A DNA stretch of 64,000 bases from Hyphomicrobiales bacterium (GCA_900465665.1 UBJO01000066.1:1-64000), one strand, 5' to 3'; counted from the first letter of the stretch, positions 35,480-44,568 are shown. The notes: generated by a model from the letters alone, not told the origin. Numbers and translations: made by a program.

Positions 35480-36240
35480 CATTGCCGATCAGTGAGCAGA
35501 CGGTGATCGTAACCGGCGCTGCGCGCGGGCTCGGGGCGGCGATCGCAAGCGCTTTCGCCCGCGAAGGCGCGAAGGTAGCAGTCAACTATCGCAACAGCCG
35601 GAAACAGGCCGAGGCGCTGGCGAAAAGCCTCGGCGAACGGGCGCATGCGTTTCAAGCCGACATCCGCGACGGCGCGGCGGTGAGCGAACTGGTGGCGGAT
35701 GTTACGCGCAGGCTCGGACCGCCGACCACGGTGGTGCACAATGCGCTCGCCGATTTCAGCTTCAACGGCGATGCGCGCCCGAAGCTCGATGAGCTCCGCT
35801 GGGAAGAAATGACCGCGCAGCTCGATACGGCGATGAAGGGCGCGTTGAACCTCATCCAGGCGACGCGCCCCGGCATGGCCTCTGCCGGCTTTGGGCGTGT
35901 TGTCACGATCGGAACCAATCTCTTCCAGAACCCGGTTGTGCCGTATCATGACTATACGGCGGCGAAGGGGGCGCTATTGTCGCTGACCCGCACGGCAGCG
36001 GCCGAACTCGGGCCTGATGGCATCACCGTCAACATGGTCTCCGGCGGATTGCTGCGGACCACCGATGCCAGCGCCGGGACGCCCGAGGCGGTGTTTGATC
36101 TCATAGCCGGCAGCACGCCGCTGCGCCGCGTGACGACGCCCGAGGAAGCCGCCGACGCCGTGCTGTTCTTTGCCAGCCCTTGGGCGCGGGCGGTTACCGG
36201 CCAGAACCTGATCGTCGACGGCGGCCTTGTCTTTGGCTGA
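35476..36240 (+). CDS. SDR-family oxidoreductase at the end of the thiamine operon
   Basis: 254-residue short-chain dehydrogenase of FabG-like appearance. The cofactor motif TGAARGLG is present and the catalytic Tyr/Lys are in YTAAK, but the usual NNAG motif is replaced by HNALAD and the catalytic Ser position (13 residues before Tyr) is Thr in IGTNLF. R in NYRNSR fits NADP preference. It overlaps thiD by ATGA, so it must be translated with the thiM-thiE-thiD message and be controlled by TPP. A thiamine-related role is inferred from context; none is known to me for this subgroup. Confidence 0.88.
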   Translation: MTLPISEQTVIVTGAARGLGAAIASAFAREGAKVAVNYRNSRKQAEALAKSLGERAHAFQADIRDGAAVSELVADVTRRLGPPTTVVHNALADFSFNGDARPKLDELRWEEMTAQLDTAMKGALNLIQATRPGMASAGFGRVVTIGTNLFQNPVVPYHDYTAAKGALLSLTRTAAAELGPDGITVNMVSGGLLRTTDASAGTPEAVFDLIAGSTPLRRVTTPEEAADAVLFFASPWARAVTGQNLIVDGGLVFG

Positions 36241-36257
36241 ACGTCACCGGGCTTTCA

Positions 36258-37106
36258 TCACGACTTGACCGCGCCTGCGGTCAAGCCGGCGATGATGTGC
36301 TTCTGCGCCAGGAAGAAGACGATGACGGTCGGCATGATCGTCAGCGTGATGAAGGCGAGCACCAGCTGCCAGGCTGTGCTGAATTCTCCGCGATAGACCA
36401 TGATGCCGAGCGGCCAGGGATACATCTTCTCGGAATTCAGCATGATCAGCGGCAGGATGTAGCTGTTCCAGCTGCCGACGAAGGAGATGATGCTGACCGT
36501 CGCGATGATCGGTCGGGAGAGCGGCAGGCAGATATGCCAGAAGAAGCGCATGTAGCCGCAGCCATCGACCACGGCCGCCTGGAACAATTCTTCCGGAAGG
36601 TTGCGAAAATAGTTCCGGAACAGGAGGATGCTCATGCCGAGCCCGAAGGCGACCTGCGGCAGCACCACACCCCAATATGTGTTGAGCAGCCCGAGATCGC
36701 GAATGCGGATGAAGAGCGGCAGGATGGCGGTCGCTGCCGGAAACATCAACCCGATCAGGAAATAGTTCAGCAGGAAATCGGCGCCGAAGAAGCGGACATG
36801 CGCGAAGGTGAAGGCCGCCATTGCCGATACCGATACGGTGAGGAAGACTGTCAGCGCAGCGATAATCAGCGAATTGACCATTTGCCGCCAGTAGCGATCG
36901 CCGAACAGGATTTGGGTGTAATTTTCGGCGTGCCATTGGACCGGCAGGCCGAACGGATTGGTGCGCAGGTCGCCCAGATCCTTGAAACCGCCCAGCGCTG
37001 TGGTCATGAGCGGGATCAGCACGATGGCCGATATGATGACCAGCGACGTGTAGAGATAGATTTTGGTGCCGGCGGTGAGCCGATCGGATGAAACGACGTC
37101 AGTCAT
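36258..37106 (-). CDS. Carbohydrate ABC transporter permease (MalG type)
   Basis: 282-residue CUT1 permease with six membrane helices; the coupling loop is ELFQAAVVDGCGYMRFFWHI and the tail is AGLTAGAVKS. Last gene of a leftward operon; its start overlaps the other permease by 8 bases. A perfect 9-bp hairpin (36264-36272 with 36277-36285) overlaps its last codons and may end transcription of it and of the convergent thiamine operon. Confidence 0.92.
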   Translation of the reverse strand: MTDVVSSDRLTAGTKIYLYTSLVIISAIVLIPLMTTALGGFKDLGDLRTNPFGLPVQWHAENYTQILFGDRYWRQMVNSLIIAALTVFLTVSVSAMAAFTFAHVRFFGADFLLNYFLIGLMFPAATAILPLFIRIRDLGLLNTYWGVVLPQVAFGLGMSILLFRNYFRNLPEELFQAAVVDGCGYMRFFWHICLPLSRPIIATVSIISFVGSWNSYILPLIMLNSEKMYPWPLGIMVYRGEFSTAWQLVLAFITLTIMPTVIVFFLAQKHIIAGLTAGAVKS

Positions 37107-38040
37107 GGCGCATGAATATCCGTTTGTAGCTGAAGGCGAGCGTGACGCAGATCAGGAAGAGCACCACGCCGACGGCGCTTCCCAGCCCGACCTGCATGCG
37201 GGCGACACCGAAGTTGAACAGGAAGGTGACCATTGTCTGTGTGGAGTTGAACGGACCGCCGCCGGTCAACGGCATGATGACGTCGAACAATTGCAGCGAG
37301 CCGACGACGGCGAAGAAGACGGACAAACGCACGGTCGATCCAAGCAGCGGCAGAGTGATATAGCGAAACCGCTGCCAGCCGCTGGCGCCATCGATCTCGG
37401 CAGCCTCCAGCACGCTTTTGTCGAGCGATTGCAGACCGGCGATGAACAGCATCATGTGGAAGCCGAAGTATTTCCAGATGATCACGCCGAGTACCGCATA
37501 CATCGCCAGATCCTTGTCGGCGAGAACATAGGGTGTCTCGACGCCGAGCAGATGGGCGATCGACGCGAAGAGCCCGTAGTCGCCGTCATATACGAAGCGC
37601 CAGATCAGGCCGGCCGCGACATCGGCGAGCACGTAGGGCAGGAAAAAGATCAGCCGAAAGACGACCACGCCGGCGATGCGGTGCGCCAGCATCATCGCCA
37701 GCCAGATGGCCAGCGGAATCTGGATCAAGATCGAGATGACCATGATCATCGCGTTGTTCTTCAGCGCGGTCAGGAAGGCGCCGTTCTTGAACAGAAGCTC
37801 GAAGTTGCGCATGCCGACATATTGCGTCGGCAGGCCATAGCCGTCCCATTTGTAAAGGCTGTACAAGGCAGCCTCGCCCATCGGTAGGATCACGAAGATC
37901 GAGAACAACAGAAGTGCGGGCGGCAGGAAGAGCAGCAGCACGGGCAGGCGGCCGGCAACGGCCGGATGTTTGCGCCGGGCCGACTGGGTGGCCGGTATGC
38001 GCGCGGGTCTGATTGCGGCGGCGGCGCTGACATTGGCCAT
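37099..38040 (-). CDS. Carbohydrate ABC transporter permease (MalF type)
   Basis: 313-residue CUT1 permease. A ~30-residue cytoplasmic, Ala/Arg-rich N-terminus precedes six membrane helices; the coupling loop is SVLEAAEIDGASGWQRFRYITLPLL. It pairs with the 36258-37106 product. It follows the binding-protein gene across a 65-base gap containing a perfect GC hairpin. Confidence 0.92.
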   Translation of the reverse strand: MANVSAAAAIRPARIPATQSARRKHPAVAGRLPVLLLFLPPALLLFSIFVILPMGEAALYSLYKWDGYGLPTQYVGMRNFELLFKNGAFLTALKNNAMIMVISILIQIPLAIWLAMMLAHRIAGVVVFRLIFFLPYVLADVAAGLIWRFVYDGDYGLFASIAHLLGVETPYVLADKDLAMYAVLGVIIWKYFGFHMMLFIAGLQSLDKSVLEAAEIDGASGWQRFRYITLPLLGSTVRLSVFFAVVGSLQLFDVIMPLTGGGPFNSTQTMVTFLFNFGVARMQVGLGSAVGVVLFLICVTLAFSYKRIFMRHD

Positions 38041-38068
38041 GGGGACCTCACATTCCAGACATCAAAGT

Positions 38069-38094
38069 GCGGCGCGGAGTATGTCCCGCGCCGC
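38069..38094 (-). terminator. Perfect 9-bp GC hairpin after the sugar-binding-protein gene
   Basis: GCGGCGCGG at 38069-38077 pairs with CCGCGCCGC at 38086-38094 (8-base loop), between the binding-protein stop (38106) and permease start (38040). No T-run; likely an mRNA-stabilising or attenuating element as in the other three transporter operons of the window. Confidence 0.65.
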
Positions 38095-38105
38095 GATGGT
38101 CTTGA

Positions 38106-39416
38106 TCAGAACTGATCCTGCTCGAAGGCGTCCTGGATCTGCTGGGCGCCATCGGCCGGCGTCATCTGTCCGGAGACGATGGCGACCGACACGTCGTTGA
38201 CGACGCGACCGACCGAGGGGCCGAGGTCTTGGTCGAAGAAGTTCTGGTGCCATGTCGAATGCGCCAGCTGTTCGGCCGATTCGTGCAGCAGCGGGTTGGT
38301 CACGCCGTCCTCGGCGCCGACCGCGACTGGGATGATCATCCCGGCCTTGGCCATGGTCCGCTCGTTCTCGGCATTGGTAAGGTAGGCAAGGAAGTCGAGC
38401 GTTTCCGGCGGCGCCTTCTTGGTGACGGCCCAACCGTTCAGACCGCCGAGCGTATCGGTGACGGCACCGGCACCGCCTGTAACGGCCGGGAAGGCGAAGC
38501 GGCCGATATTGTCGGGGCTCAGACCCTTCTGGTCGCCGGCATGCGTGCGCTGGTTCGCTTCCGTGTTCTGGAAGCCGAGGATCATCGCCGCCTTGCCGTC
38601 GCCAAAGACGCCGAGCGTTTGCGGCCATGTGGCGCCGAGGTAGCCAGGCTGGAAGGGCTCAAGCTTGCCGAGCTCGGCGAGCCGCTCGCCGGCCTTGATT
38701 ATCGCCGGATCGTTGAAGCCTTCGCCCTGCCCATTCTTGGCGGCATCGAAGACCTTCTGGCCGCCATCACGCATGACCAGATAGCTCCAGTAGAAGTGGA
38801 TCGGCCACTTCTCGCCGCCACCGCCGGCGATCGGCACGATGCCGGCATCCTTGATCTTCTTGACCGCGGCCAGATAGTCGTCCCAGGTCTTGATCGTGCT
38901 CGCATCGACGCCGGCCTTGGCGAACAATTCCTTGTTATAGAAGAAGGATACGGTGCCGACGGCATAGGGCACCGCGCCGATCTTGCCGTCATAGCTCAGG
39001 CCCTTGACGGAGGCCGGGTTGTAGGTGTTCACCCACGCGCCATCCTTGGCGTTCATCGACTCGCTGAGATCAAGCAGGGCACCCGTCGCCAGCTGCTGTT
39101 TCAGGACGCCGCCACCCCAGCTGTAGAAGAGATCAGGCGCATCGCTCGACTGCAGAAGCGTCGGCAGCTTCGCCTTGAAGGCTTCGTTTTCAAGAAACTG
39201 CATCTCGATTTTCGTGCCCGGATGCTCGGCCTCGTAATTCTTGACGATCTGCTGCCAGATGCCGAGATAGGTCGGATCGACTTCAAGATGCATCCACTTA
39301 ATTGTCGTGTCGGCAGCGGCAGTGCCGGCGGCGATCAGAAGCGCGAGCGCGGTCGCGGTCGAGCGGACAAAGGCACGACTATTGAACAGGGCTTTCGCCC
39401 TTTGATGATTGAACAT
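38106..39416 (-). CDS. Extracellular sugar-binding protein
   Basis: 436-residue solute-binding protein family 1 member. The first ~36 residues are a signal peptide with an extended positively charged n-region (cleavage near TAAADTT). Mature sequence features TTIKWMHLEVDPTYLGIWQQ, DLFYSWGGGVLKQQ and FFYNKELFAKAGVD. A strong GGAGGAG ribosome-binding site precedes ATG 39416. First gene of the leftward operon, divergent from the ROK regulator. No ATPase gene belongs to the operon, so it must borrow one, perhaps the 7239-8375 product or another MalK-type protein. Confidence 0.92.
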   Translation of the reverse strand: MFNHQRAKALFNSRAFVRSTATALALLIAAGTAAADTTIKWMHLEVDPTYLGIWQQIVKNYEAEHPGTKIEMQFLENEAFKAKLPTLLQSSDAPDLFYSWGGGVLKQQLATGALLDLSESMNAKDGAWVNTYNPASVKGLSYDGKIGAVPYAVGTVSFFYNKELFAKAGVDASTIKTWDDYLAAVKKIKDAGIVPIAGGGGEKWPIHFYWSYLVMRDGGQKVFDAAKNGQGEGFNDPAIIKAGERLAELGKLEPFQPGYLGATWPQTLGVFGDGKAAMILGFQNTEANQRTHAGDQKGLSPDNIGRFAFPAVTGGAGAVTDTLGGLNGWAVTKKAPPETLDFLAYLTNAENERTMAKAGMIIPVAVGAEDGVTNPLLHESAEQLAHSTWHQNFFDQDLGPSVGRVVNDVSVAIVSGQMTPADGAQQIQDAFEQDQF

Positions 39417-39430
39417 AAGGTCTCCTCCTC

Positions 39431-39462
39431 AAGGGAAAATCGTCCTCTACAATTTTGTCCCT
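39431..39462. promoter_or_regulatory. Imperfect inverted repeat upstream of the sugar-binding-protein gene
   Basis: AAGGGAAAAT at 39431-39440 and ATTTTGTCCCTT at 39452-39463 are imperfect inverse copies, just upstream of the binding-protein ribosome-binding site and in the region shared with the divergent ROK gene. It could be the ROK operator; the match is imperfect, so confidence is low. Confidence 0.3.
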
Positions 39463-39626
39463 TATGCGGATTAAATGATCGGCAGCTTTGCCGGAATGTC
39501 AACTCCCTTGGTTGAATTTGGCGGATTGGTCTTGACAGAAGACTGAATCTCCACGTTATTTAATTCGCATTCCGACAAAAATTCCCATCCGCTTCGGCGG
39601 TCGCAAGAAGAGCCGTGCACGAATAG

Positions 39627-40826
39627 ATGAAGACCGCAGACCCCGAATTGATGCGCGCGATCAATCGCCTGAACGTGCTCGACACGGTTCGCCGCCATGG
39701 GCCGATCGCGCGTGTCGAGATCAGCGAGCGCACGCAGCTGTCGACCACCACGGTGTCGGCCATCACCGCCTCGCTGCTGGATGATGGCCTCATCCTGCCG
39801 CGCCACGAAGGCGATATCCGCAACGAAGCGGCGCGCGGCCGCCCACGCGTCATGCTGGAGCTCAATCCGGATGCGGCGCGTGTCGTGGGCGCCAAGATCG
39901 CGGCCAGTCGCATGGTCTTCGTCGTCACCGATTTTCGCGGCGACGTGCTCTCGAATCTCACCCTGCCGATCCGCATCGATCGCCAGCCGATCGGGGTCAT
40001 CGCCGATCTGGTCGAGGATGGCGTGCGGCGCTGCGTCGTCGATGCCGGCCTGTCGCTTGAGGATGTCGATACCGTCTGCCTCAGCCTGCCGGGTGTGATC
40101 GAGCATCGAACCGGCCATATTCGCAGCAGCCCGATCTTCCGGGACGTCGACGTCGATTTCGCCGCCGAGATGACCGCGCGGCTGAACACCTCGACGATCG
40201 TCGAAAGCGATGCGCATGCCATCACACTGGCGCATCACTGGTTCGGCAAGGCGCGCGATCTGGAAGACATGGTGCTGATCTCGCTGGAGCAGACGCTGGG
40301 GCTTGGCGTGCTGCACGGCAACCAGCTGTTTCGCGGCGCCGGCGGCCTCAGCCACAATCTCGGTGATCTCGTGCTTGGAATGGGCCCGCGCGGCATCGTG
40401 CGACTGTCCAGCCAGGCGGGCGAAAGCGAAATTCTGGGCGAGCAGCCGGCTGGTGGGCGATTTGCAGAGGCGATCCGACTCGGGCGCGGCATGGCGCATG
40501 CACAGGCCCTGATCAAGGCCGAAGACAATGCGCTGATCAGCGCGGCGATCCGGGCGGGGGAGGCCGTCGGCGTCGCGGTTGCCAATATCGTGACCATCTT
40601 CGCGCCGCCGCGCGTGATCCTGGTGGGCTCCAGCCTGGCGCTTGGCGAACCGTTCCTGGAGAGCCTGCGTAATGCCTACGCGCTGGCCATTCCACCCTCG
40701 CTCAAGGGTGTCGCGGAACTCGTCTTCGACGATTCCAGCGACGACTTCTGGGCACAGGGGGCTGCGGCCGTCGCCCTCTACGAACTTTACGAGTCGCCAT
40801 GGAACACCACGGGCCCGGCGCTCTGA
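39627..40826 (+). CDS. ROK-family transcriptional regulator (NagC/XylR type)
   Basis: 399-residue ROK repressor. The N-terminal winged helix is NVLDTVRRHGPIARVEISER followed by STTTVSAITASLLDDGLI; the ROK kinase-like domain follows. The usual zinc motif CxCGxxGC after the sugar-binding His is absent; the corresponding stretch is LGMGPRGIVRLSSQAGE. It is divergent from the sugar transporter and followed by a dehydrogenase and ThuA, so it probably represses both sides until a sugar binds. Confidence 0.88.
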   Translation: MKTADPELMRAINRLNVLDTVRRHGPIARVEISERTQLSTTTVSAITASLLDDGLILPRHEGDIRNEAARGRPRVMLELNPDAARVVGAKIAASRMVFVVTDFRGDVLSNLTLPIRIDRQPIGVIADLVEDGVRRCVVDAGLSLEDVDTVCLSLPGVIEHRTGHIRSSPIFRDVDVDFAAEMTARLNTSTIVESDAHAITLAHHWFGKARDLEDMVLISLEQTLGLGVLHGNQLFRGAGGLSHNLGDLVLGMGPRGIVRLSSQAGESEILGEQPAGGRFAEAIRLGRGMAHAQALIKAEDNALISAAIRAGEAVGVAVANIVTIFAPPRVILVGSSLALGEPFLESLRNAYALAIPPSLKGVAELVFDDSSDDFWAQGAAAVALYELYESPWNTTGPAL

Positions 40827-40859
40827 CGCTTTCAGAACCAAAATCTATGGGAGGAAATC

Positions 40860-41960
40860 ATGGATAAAGTCGGCATAGGCATCATCGGATGCGGCAACAT
40901 ATCGGGCGCGTACCTGAAGGCCATGGCGTCTTTCCCCATTCTCGACATCAGGGGCGTGGCGGATCTCAACAGCGAGCTCGCGCAGGCAAAGGCGGCTGAG
41001 TTCAACGTGCCGGCCAGAAGCGTTGACGAACTCTTCGCCGATCCCTCGATCGAGATCATCGTCAATCTGACCATACCCAAGGCACACGTCGCCGTTGGCC
41101 TGCAGGCGCTTGCATCAGGCAAGCACACCTATTCGGAAAAGCCGCTCGGGATCAATTTCGCCGAAGGCAAGCAGCTCGCCGAAGCCGCCAAGGCGAAGGG
41201 CTTGCGCATCGGTGCGGCACCCGACACCTTCCTCGGCGGCGGCCACCAGACGGCGCGGGAGCTGATCGATCAGGGCGTGATCGGCCAGCCGGTGGGCGGC
41301 ACGGCCACCTTCATGTGCCCCGGCCACGAGCGCTGGCACCCCAATCCCGCCTTCTATTACGAGGTCGGAGGCGGGCCGATGCTGGACATGGGGCCATACT
41401 ATATTACTGATCTCGTCAATCTGTTCGGACCGGTGGCGCAGGTGGCAGGCTTTGCCGTCACGCCGCGCAAGGAGCGCGTCATCACCAGCGAGCCGCGGAA
41501 CGGCGAGCATATCCCCGTGCATGTGCCGACCCATGTGTCCGGCCTGATGGCCTTTGCCAATGGCGCCGTCGTGCAGATCGGCATGAGCTTCGACGTCGCG
41601 GGCCACAAGCACGTGCCGCTCGAGGTCTACGGGACCGAGGGAACGCTGATCGTGCCCGATCCCAATCACTTCGGCGGTGAGGTGGAGTGGCTGCGCAAGG
41701 GCGGTTCGTTCGAAAGCCAGCCGCTGACAGCCCCCTATGCCGACGGAAACTACCGGTCGATCGGTGTCGCCGATCTCGCTTATGCGATCCGTGAGAACCG
41801 GCCGCATCGCGCAAACGGCAGCCTGGCGCTGCACGTGCTGGAGGTCATGGAAGCGTTCCAGACCGCATCGGACACCGGCCGCACCGTGGCGATCACCACG
41901 CAGACCAAGAGGCCGACGCCGATCTCGGAATCCCTCGTCGACGGGCGTCTGGGCAAGTAA
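40860..41960 (+). CDS. Gfo/Idh/MocA-family oxidoreductase (ThuB-like)
   Basis: 366-residue NAD(P)-dependent oxidoreductase. Rossmann motif VGIGIIGCGNISGAYLKAM, the EKP motif in YSEKPLGINFAEG, and GGGPMLDMGPYY in the substrate domain are clear. It sits directly upstream of thuA-like gene with AGGAGGAAG between them, the arrangement of thuA-thuB-type sugar-modification pairs in rhizobia (gene order differs). Likely role is oxidation of the imported disaccharide or sugar. Confidence 0.9.
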   Translation: MDKVGIGIIGCGNISGAYLKAMASFPILDIRGVADLNSELAQAKAAEFNVPARSVDELFADPSIEIIVNLTIPKAHVAVGLQALASGKHTYSEKPLGINFAEGKQLAEAAKAKGLRIGAAPDTFLGGGHQTARELIDQGVIGQPVGGTATFMCPGHERWHPNPAFYYEVGGGPMLDMGPYYITDLVNLFGPVAQVAGFAVTPRKERVITSEPRNGEHIPVHVPTHVSGLMAFANGAVVQIGMSFDVAGHKHVPLEVYGTEGTLIVPDPNHFGGEVEWLRKGGSFESQPLTAPYADGNYRSIGVADLAYAIRENRPHRANGSLALHVLEVMEAFQTASDTGRTVAITTQTKRPTPISESLVDGRLGK

Positions 41961-41979
41961 TTATTGAGGAGGAAGTTTA

Positions 41980-42621
41980 ATGCGTGAAGCACTGATCGTT
42001 TGGGGCGGATGGAGCGGCCACGAGCCGCAGGAATGCGCCGCCATCGTCAAGGACATACTCGAGGAAGACGGCTTCAAGGTCTATGTCGAGCATACCACCG
42101 AGGCTTTCGCCGACCCTTCCGTTCACGACCTTTCGCTCGTCGTGCCGATCGTCACCATGTCGAAGATCGAGAAGGAAGAGATCAAGAACCTTGCGGCGGC
42201 AATCGAAGGCGGTGTCGGTCTGGCCGGCTATCATGGCGGGGCCGGCGATAGCTTCCGCGAATGCGTGGAATACCAGTTCATCGTCGGCGGCCAGTGGGTC
42301 GCGCACCCCGGCAATATCATCGACTACAGGGTCAATATTACCCGGCCAGATGACCCGGTCATGGAAGGCATTGCCGATTTCGACTACACGTCGGAGCAAT
42401 ATTACATGCATGTCGACCCCTCCAACGAGGTGCTGGCGACGACGACCTTTACCGGCGATCACGCCTATTGGATCGATGGCGTGGTGATGCCGGTTGCCTG
42501 GAAGCGGAAGTACGGAAAGGGACGCGTCTTTTATTCCTCGCTCGGGCATCAGGCCAAGGAGTTTTCCGTGCCGGAAATGCGCACCATCTTCCGCCGGGGC
42601 GCCAACTGGGCGGCGCGCTGA
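41980..42621 (+). CDS. ThuA domain-containing protein
   Basis: 213-residue protein of the ThuA (trehalose utilisation) family, a class-I glutamine amidotransferase-like fold. Features: IVWGGWSGHEPQECAAIV, GVGLAGYHGGAGDSFREC, EQYYMHVDP and GKGRVFYSSLGH. ThuA with ThuB is required for conversion of trehalose or related disaccharides to keto forms in Sinorhizobium. The presence with a CUT1 transporter, a Gfo/Idh enzyme and a ROK regulator marks a disaccharide-type uptake module. Confidence 0.9.
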   Translation: MREALIVWGGWSGHEPQECAAIVKDILEEDGFKVYVEHTTEAFADPSVHDLSLVVPIVTMSKIEKEEIKNLAAAIEGGVGLAGYHGGAGDSFRECVEYQFIVGGQWVAHPGNIIDYRVNITRPDDPVMEGIADFDYTSEQYYMHVDPSNEVLATTTFTGDHAYWIDGVVMPVAWKRKYGKGRVFYSSLGHQAKEFSVPEMRTIFRRGANWAAR

Positions 42622-42711
42622 ACTCGCGCGAAATAGGTAGTAGCACGCGGTTGGAAACTATCCGGCCGCGCGCTATTTCTTCATGGTATTCAACGTGAAG
42701 GAGTTTCCAGC

Positions 42712-43002
42712 ATGCGCAAGCTTCTCGCAGTTACCTCAATTGTCATCATGGGCTTTGCCGGCAGTGCATTCGCGCAGATGAACATGGGCATGGATAGTAG
42801 CGGCCGCTTCGATGGTTCCGCACCGCTTGGAACCGGTCCGAAGGACGAGCAGCCGAGTGGCGGCCTTTCCATTCCCCTCGATTCCTTCGAGACTGGAAGC
42901 ACCGCAGGCACTGCCCCGGTCCAGTGGACACGCTGCCCGCCCAATCAGCGCAATGCGGCCAACCACAAGTCCGCCAATCCGGCCTGCATCAACGGACAGT
43001 GA
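42712..43002 (+). CDS. Small secreted protein, unknown function
   Basis: 96-residue protein with an N-terminal signal peptide (MRKLLAVTSIVIMGFAGSAFA) and a Gly/Ser/Asn-rich mature part with two Cys in RCPPNQ and PACINGQ. A GAAGGAG ribosome-binding site precedes ATG 42712. No recognised domain. It stands alone between thuA and the methyltransferase-like gene, each about 90 bases away. Confidence 0.7.
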   Translation: MRKLLAVTSIVIMGFAGSAFAQMNMGMDSSGRFDGSAPLGTGPKDEQPSGGLSIPLDSFETGSTAGTAPVQWTRCPPNQRNAANHKSANPACINGQ

Positions 43003-43094
43003 TCCGACCGGCTGTCTGGCTTACAGCCTCGTGTTTGCGTTTCGTTAGCGCGATCTTTTGTGCTAGTGGGGCGGCTCAACGCGAGGCCTAAGAC

Positions 43095-43769
43095 ATGCTG
43101 CCCTGGATCCAGCTCGATTCCGCTCAAATTCCCGGCGAGGCCGGCGAACTGCGCCTGAAGCGGCGCGGCAGCGAATTCTCGATCATGCTCGGATCGAACG
43201 AGTTGATGAACAGCCGCCTCTCCGGCTCCGAGGAGGCGCTTGCGACGCTCTCCTACGACAAGCTCAAGGGCCGGCCGCGTCCGAGCATCCTCATCGGCGG
43301 TCTCGGCATGGGTTTCACGCTGCGCGCGGCACTGGCCGTCGTGCCAAACGATGCGACCGTTGTCGTCGCGGAACTGGTGCCTGCCGTCGTCAGCTGGGCG
43401 AGGGGGCCAATGGCGGAAGTGTTCAAGGGGTGCCTCGATGACCCCCGCGTCGGCATTCATCAGGGGGACGTGTCCGAACTCATTCGTTCGAGCCGGGCAA
43501 AATTCGACGCCATCCTGCTTGATGTCGACAACGGGCCGGATGGACTGACCCGACAATCGAACGACGGGCTTTACGACTTCGCCGGGCTGAAGGCCGCACG
43601 CGAGGCCCTGCGTCCCGGCGGTGTGCTGGCCGTCTGGTCATCCGGCCCCGACGCCAGCTTCACACGCCGCGTGCGCGACAGTGGCTTTGCCGTCGAAGCC
43701 GTCAATTCGCGCGCCAACGGAAAACGTGGCGGCGCGCGCCACGTCATCTGGCTGGCACAGAAGAAATAG
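43095..43769 (+). CDS. Spermidine synthase-like / SAM-binding methyltransferase-fold protein
   Basis: 224-residue protein with a Rossmann-like fold. ILIGGLGMGFTLRAAL is the nucleotide-binding motif I, VVVAELVPAVVSWA is motif II, and DAILLDVDNGPDG matches the spermidine synthase-like acidic motif. It is shorter than true spermidine synthases and lacks the N-terminal strand domain, so it is likely a relative of unknown reaction. ATG 43095 has GAGG upstream. It converges with the HpcH/HpaI gene with a single-base gap. Confidence 0.82.
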   Translation: MLPWIQLDSAQIPGEAGELRLKRRGSEFSIMLGSNELMNSRLSGSEEALATLSYDKLKGRPRPSILIGGLGMGFTLRAALAVVPNDATVVVAELVPAVVSWARGPMAEVFKGCLDDPRVGIHQGDVSELIRSSRAKFDAILLDVDNGPDGLTRQSNDGLYDFAGLKAAREALRPGGVLAVWSSGPDASFTRRVRDSGFAVEAVNSRANGKRGGARHVIWLAQKK

Positions 43770-43770
43770 A

Positions 43771-44568
43771 TCAGCCTGCCTGTCCCTTGCGGGCCGTGGC
43801 GATGGCGTTCGCGGCGCCCGCGCGAAGCTGTTGCGTGTCCGCGCCCGCGATAACGAGATCAAAGCCCATCTTCAGCAGTTGTCCGGCGCGCTCGCCGTTG
43901 CTGCCGAAGATGCAGGCGAACTTGCCATGCGTGCGGCAGCGGTCGAGCAGCTGCTTCAGCACGACATCCATTTCCGCCGTATCGGGCGCCAGCTGCGCGC
44001 CGTTCGAGAGCGCGATGGAAAGGTCGGATGGGCCGATAAAGACGCCGTCGATGCCGTCGACGCCGAGGATGTCATCAGCGGCATCGAGTGCTGCCCGCGT
44101 TTCGATCATCGCGATTGCGACCGTCTCCAGATTTGCTGTCGCCAGGTAGGTCGCGGCGGCGAGGCCGGTGTGGTTCATCGCCAGCGTCGGTCCCCAGCTG
44201 CGCTCGCCGAGCGGCGGATACTTGGTCGCCTTGACTAGGGCATGCGCATCCGCAACCGAATTGATCATCGGCGCGATAATTCCGGACGCGCCGGCATCGA
44301 GCAGCCGCGAGGCTGTCGAGAAGTCGCCGACGGGAATACGCGCCATCACTGGCTTGCCGGCGAGCCCGCCCTGCCCAATGCCGTTGGCAACGGATACCAT
44401 GTCCCAGACGCCGTGCTGCATATCGAGCACGACGGCGTCAAACGCTTCCTGCGAGAGATGATTGACGAAGAGCGGATCGGGTATGCCGATCCAGGCTGAA
44501 ATCAGACCACCGCTTTCGCCCGACCTGAGGCGTTTCGAAAAGTCGTTGATCGCAGTTGAACCAGGCAT
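43771..44568 (-). CDS. HpcH/HpaI-family aldolase
   Basis: 265-residue class II pyruvate aldolase-like TIM barrel (HpcH/HpaI). Signature pieces: FDAVVLDMQHGVWD, VMARIPVGD, GIIAPMINS, MIETRAALDA with metal-binding Glu, and DGVFIGPSDLS. Catalytic His/Arg are in the N-terminal part. ATG 44568 has GGAAGGAG upstream; the frame to 44610 is an extension. Last gene of a leftward operon with an isomerase and an amidase, so it may cleave the final oxo-acid intermediate of an amide- or lactam-derived substrate. Confidence 0.88.
   Translation of the reverse strand: MPGSTAINDFSKRLRSGESGGLISAWIGIPDPLFVNHLSQEAFDAVVLDMQHGVWDMVSVANGIGQGGLAGKPVMARIPVGDFSTASRLLDAGASGIIAPMINSVADAHALVKATKYPPLGERSWGPTLAMNHTGLAAATYLATANLETVAIAMIETRAALDAADDILGVDGIDGVFIGPSDLSIALSNGAQLAPDTAEMDVVLKQLLDRCRTHGKFACIFGSNGERAGQLLKMGFDLVIAGADTQQLRAGAANAIATARKGQAG

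Noticed and set aside
42622-42711. GAAATAG/CTATTTC inverted repeat after the ThuA gene
   Set aside because: Only 7 bases with a spacer of over 30; could be chance, and no T-run for a terminator.
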